A stretch of 7,751 nucleotides of DNA, from contig DAOUWQ010000053.1 of assembly GCA_030667035.1 (NCBI GenBank), positions 1-7,751 on the forward strand, written 5' to 3'. This DNA is from Candidatus Heimdallarchaeota archaeon. Lineage in GTDB: Archaea; Asgardarchaeota; Heimdallarchaeia; JABLTI01. The notes beneath the pieces are model-generated. The model was not told where the DNA came from. It saw nothing but the letters and a program-made list of their open reading frames with translations, and made no database searches. This document shows positions 6,557 through 7,751 of this stretch, piece after piece; positions within the stretch are counted from its first letter, which is position 1; each line of letters begins with the position of its first letter. A program made the position numbers and the translations under genes.

Positions 6557-7751
6557 GGTGTATCAATCGATGCATTATTTCCATTGTATTATGCTGGAAC
6601 CGATAATTTGCGTTTAGTTAAAAAAACAACTAGTGAATTTTTAAAGAGTAAGTCAAAAACATCTAGAACTGATATTGCGAATGAAATAAGAAAAATTATT
6701 TCCCAGCTAAGTAAGATGTCAAGTTCTCGTTCAAGACGACGAAAGCAGGAAATAGAAAGCGTTGATTTAATTAATGCAGATTTAGTTTTTGAAAAAATTC
6801 AAGTAGCAAAATTGGATTCATTAGAAAAAACACGTTCACAAATCCTAGATGAATTATTTAAAACATTATTACAAAAATTATATCAAAATTACCCTCTAAA
6901 ATTTTTATCTTGTAGTGAAACTAAACTAATTGATATTGCCTTTATCAAAGAAACTTTTGAGAAAACAACAAAGTCAATTATTGACAAGTCATATTCCAAT
7001 ACTGAGCAAATATCTAAGCAAATTTATTCTATTCTAAGTAATATTGCTTCGAATTATACTCCTGAAGAAGTGATAAATCAAAGTGAAGAAATTCTTAACA
7101 GAGTGCAGGATCAATTCATCAAGCTCATTAAGAAAGAAGATCCATTTCTGATTTTAGCAGATAAAAATCTAAAACGCTTATTGAACATCTCATCAAAATT
7201 GGCAAAAGAAGCATTCGAGCAATTTCGTACTGCTCAAGACGAAGCTATGGCATTATGGTATATTATTCGACAAATCAATAAATCAATCTCACAATTGAAG
7301 ACAACAACAATACCAAATTTAATTGAGATACATTTTCTGCAAAATCTTGTAAGACAATATCAATTTAGATCAATGCCTAAAATCGTCTATCGTTTAGTAA
7401 ATGGTGTACTGAAGGATGTAAGTAGCTCTTCTCCATCAAAAAATCATATATTATCGCTTCTACAAAGAAACATAAGAAGTTTCGAAAAGGATGAACAATT
7501 CTCTATTCCGAATGGCGTTAAGGATTCTATTTTGAAACAGTTCAAATCTTCAAAAGTAACTCGAGAGAGTTTTGAAAACATTGAAGCTTTGTCTTTCTTC
7601 TCAAAAGCATTTTCGAACTCTATGGAATTAACGGTGTCCAAAATTCTTGATATGTTCTTTGGAACAAAAGACCATCCTCAACCACCCAAATTACTTTCCG
7701 AAGCAATAGAAAAAATTGTTTTTACTTCACAAGGTATATACTCATTTAGAA
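6557..7751 (+). CDS. Unrecognised long helical protein or tail, in frame behind the longin-like stop; runs off the edge
   Basis: At least 398 consecutive sense codons follow the TAA in the same frame as the longin-like gene and reach the last base, so the C-terminus is missing. Coding character begins at once (GVSIDALFPLYYAGTDNLRL). The first in-frame starts are TTG at 6584 and 6608, neither with a ribosome site; the first ATG is at 6716. After a basic Ser/Arg patch (SSRSRRRK, near codons 56-63), the product is a chain of amphipathic helices rich in Lys, Glu, Gln, Ile and Leu, suggesting a helical-bundle or coiled-coil scaffold. No membrane span, zinc ligand set or catalytic motif is visible. 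The family is not recognised. It may be the rest of the longin-like protein (at least 601 codons in all) after a nonsense change or by readthrough, or a separate gene with a non-standard start. Codon choice resembles the upstream part. Confidence 0.65.

Noticed and set aside
6570..6617. ATG with GGTG nine bases upstream, as start of the region after the TAA
   Set aside because: It is in the +1 frame and stops after 15 codons. The in-frame reading from 6557 is protein-like throughout, so this ATG does not open the downstream gene unless there is an indel.

Overview
The window is AT-rich and looks archaeal. Candidate promoters resemble archaeal TATA boxes, and one start codon has a GGTGA ribosome binding site, which pairs with the archaeal 16S 3' end. 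The largest gene encodes a HerA/FtsK-type (DUF87-like) ATPase. Its divergent neighbour opens with a probable longin/roadblock-like fold, a class expanded in Asgard archaea. A Heimdallarchaeia-like Asgard genome is my best guess. This is inference from protein style; no marker gene is present.

Left part (1-1841, all minus strand): the N-terminal end of an exported protein that runs off the window edge; a 180-residue surface protein with a signal or anchor segment, a beta-rich ectodomain and a PGF-type C-terminal membrane tail; and an iron-sulfur flavoprotein of the NADPH-dependent FMN reductase class with a CX2CX2CX7C cluster motif. Each is preceded by a short AT-rich gap with a TATA-like element, so they look separately transcribed.

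Right part (1981-7751): two divergent transcription units share a 226-base gap. To the left is the HerA-like ATPase (880 aa from its SD-supported ATG). To the right is the longin-like protein (202 aa). Each ends at one in-frame stop codon (TAG at 3081-3079, TAA at 6554-6556). Beyond each stop the same frame stays open, with coding character, for 365 and at least 398 codons, and has no usable start near its beginning. Both downstream parts are long, helix-rich and unrecognised. Each pair may be one ancestral protein (about 1246 aa and at least 601 codons) that is now split, read through, or decaying.

The ATPase and the longin-like protein share a divergent promoter region and the same architecture (recognisable domain followed by a long helical tail), so they may form one system: a motor plus a scaffold or GTPase-adaptor-like partner. 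That functional link is inference. There are no tRNAs, rRNAs, CRISPR arrays or transposases, and no gene-free stretch longer than 300 bases.
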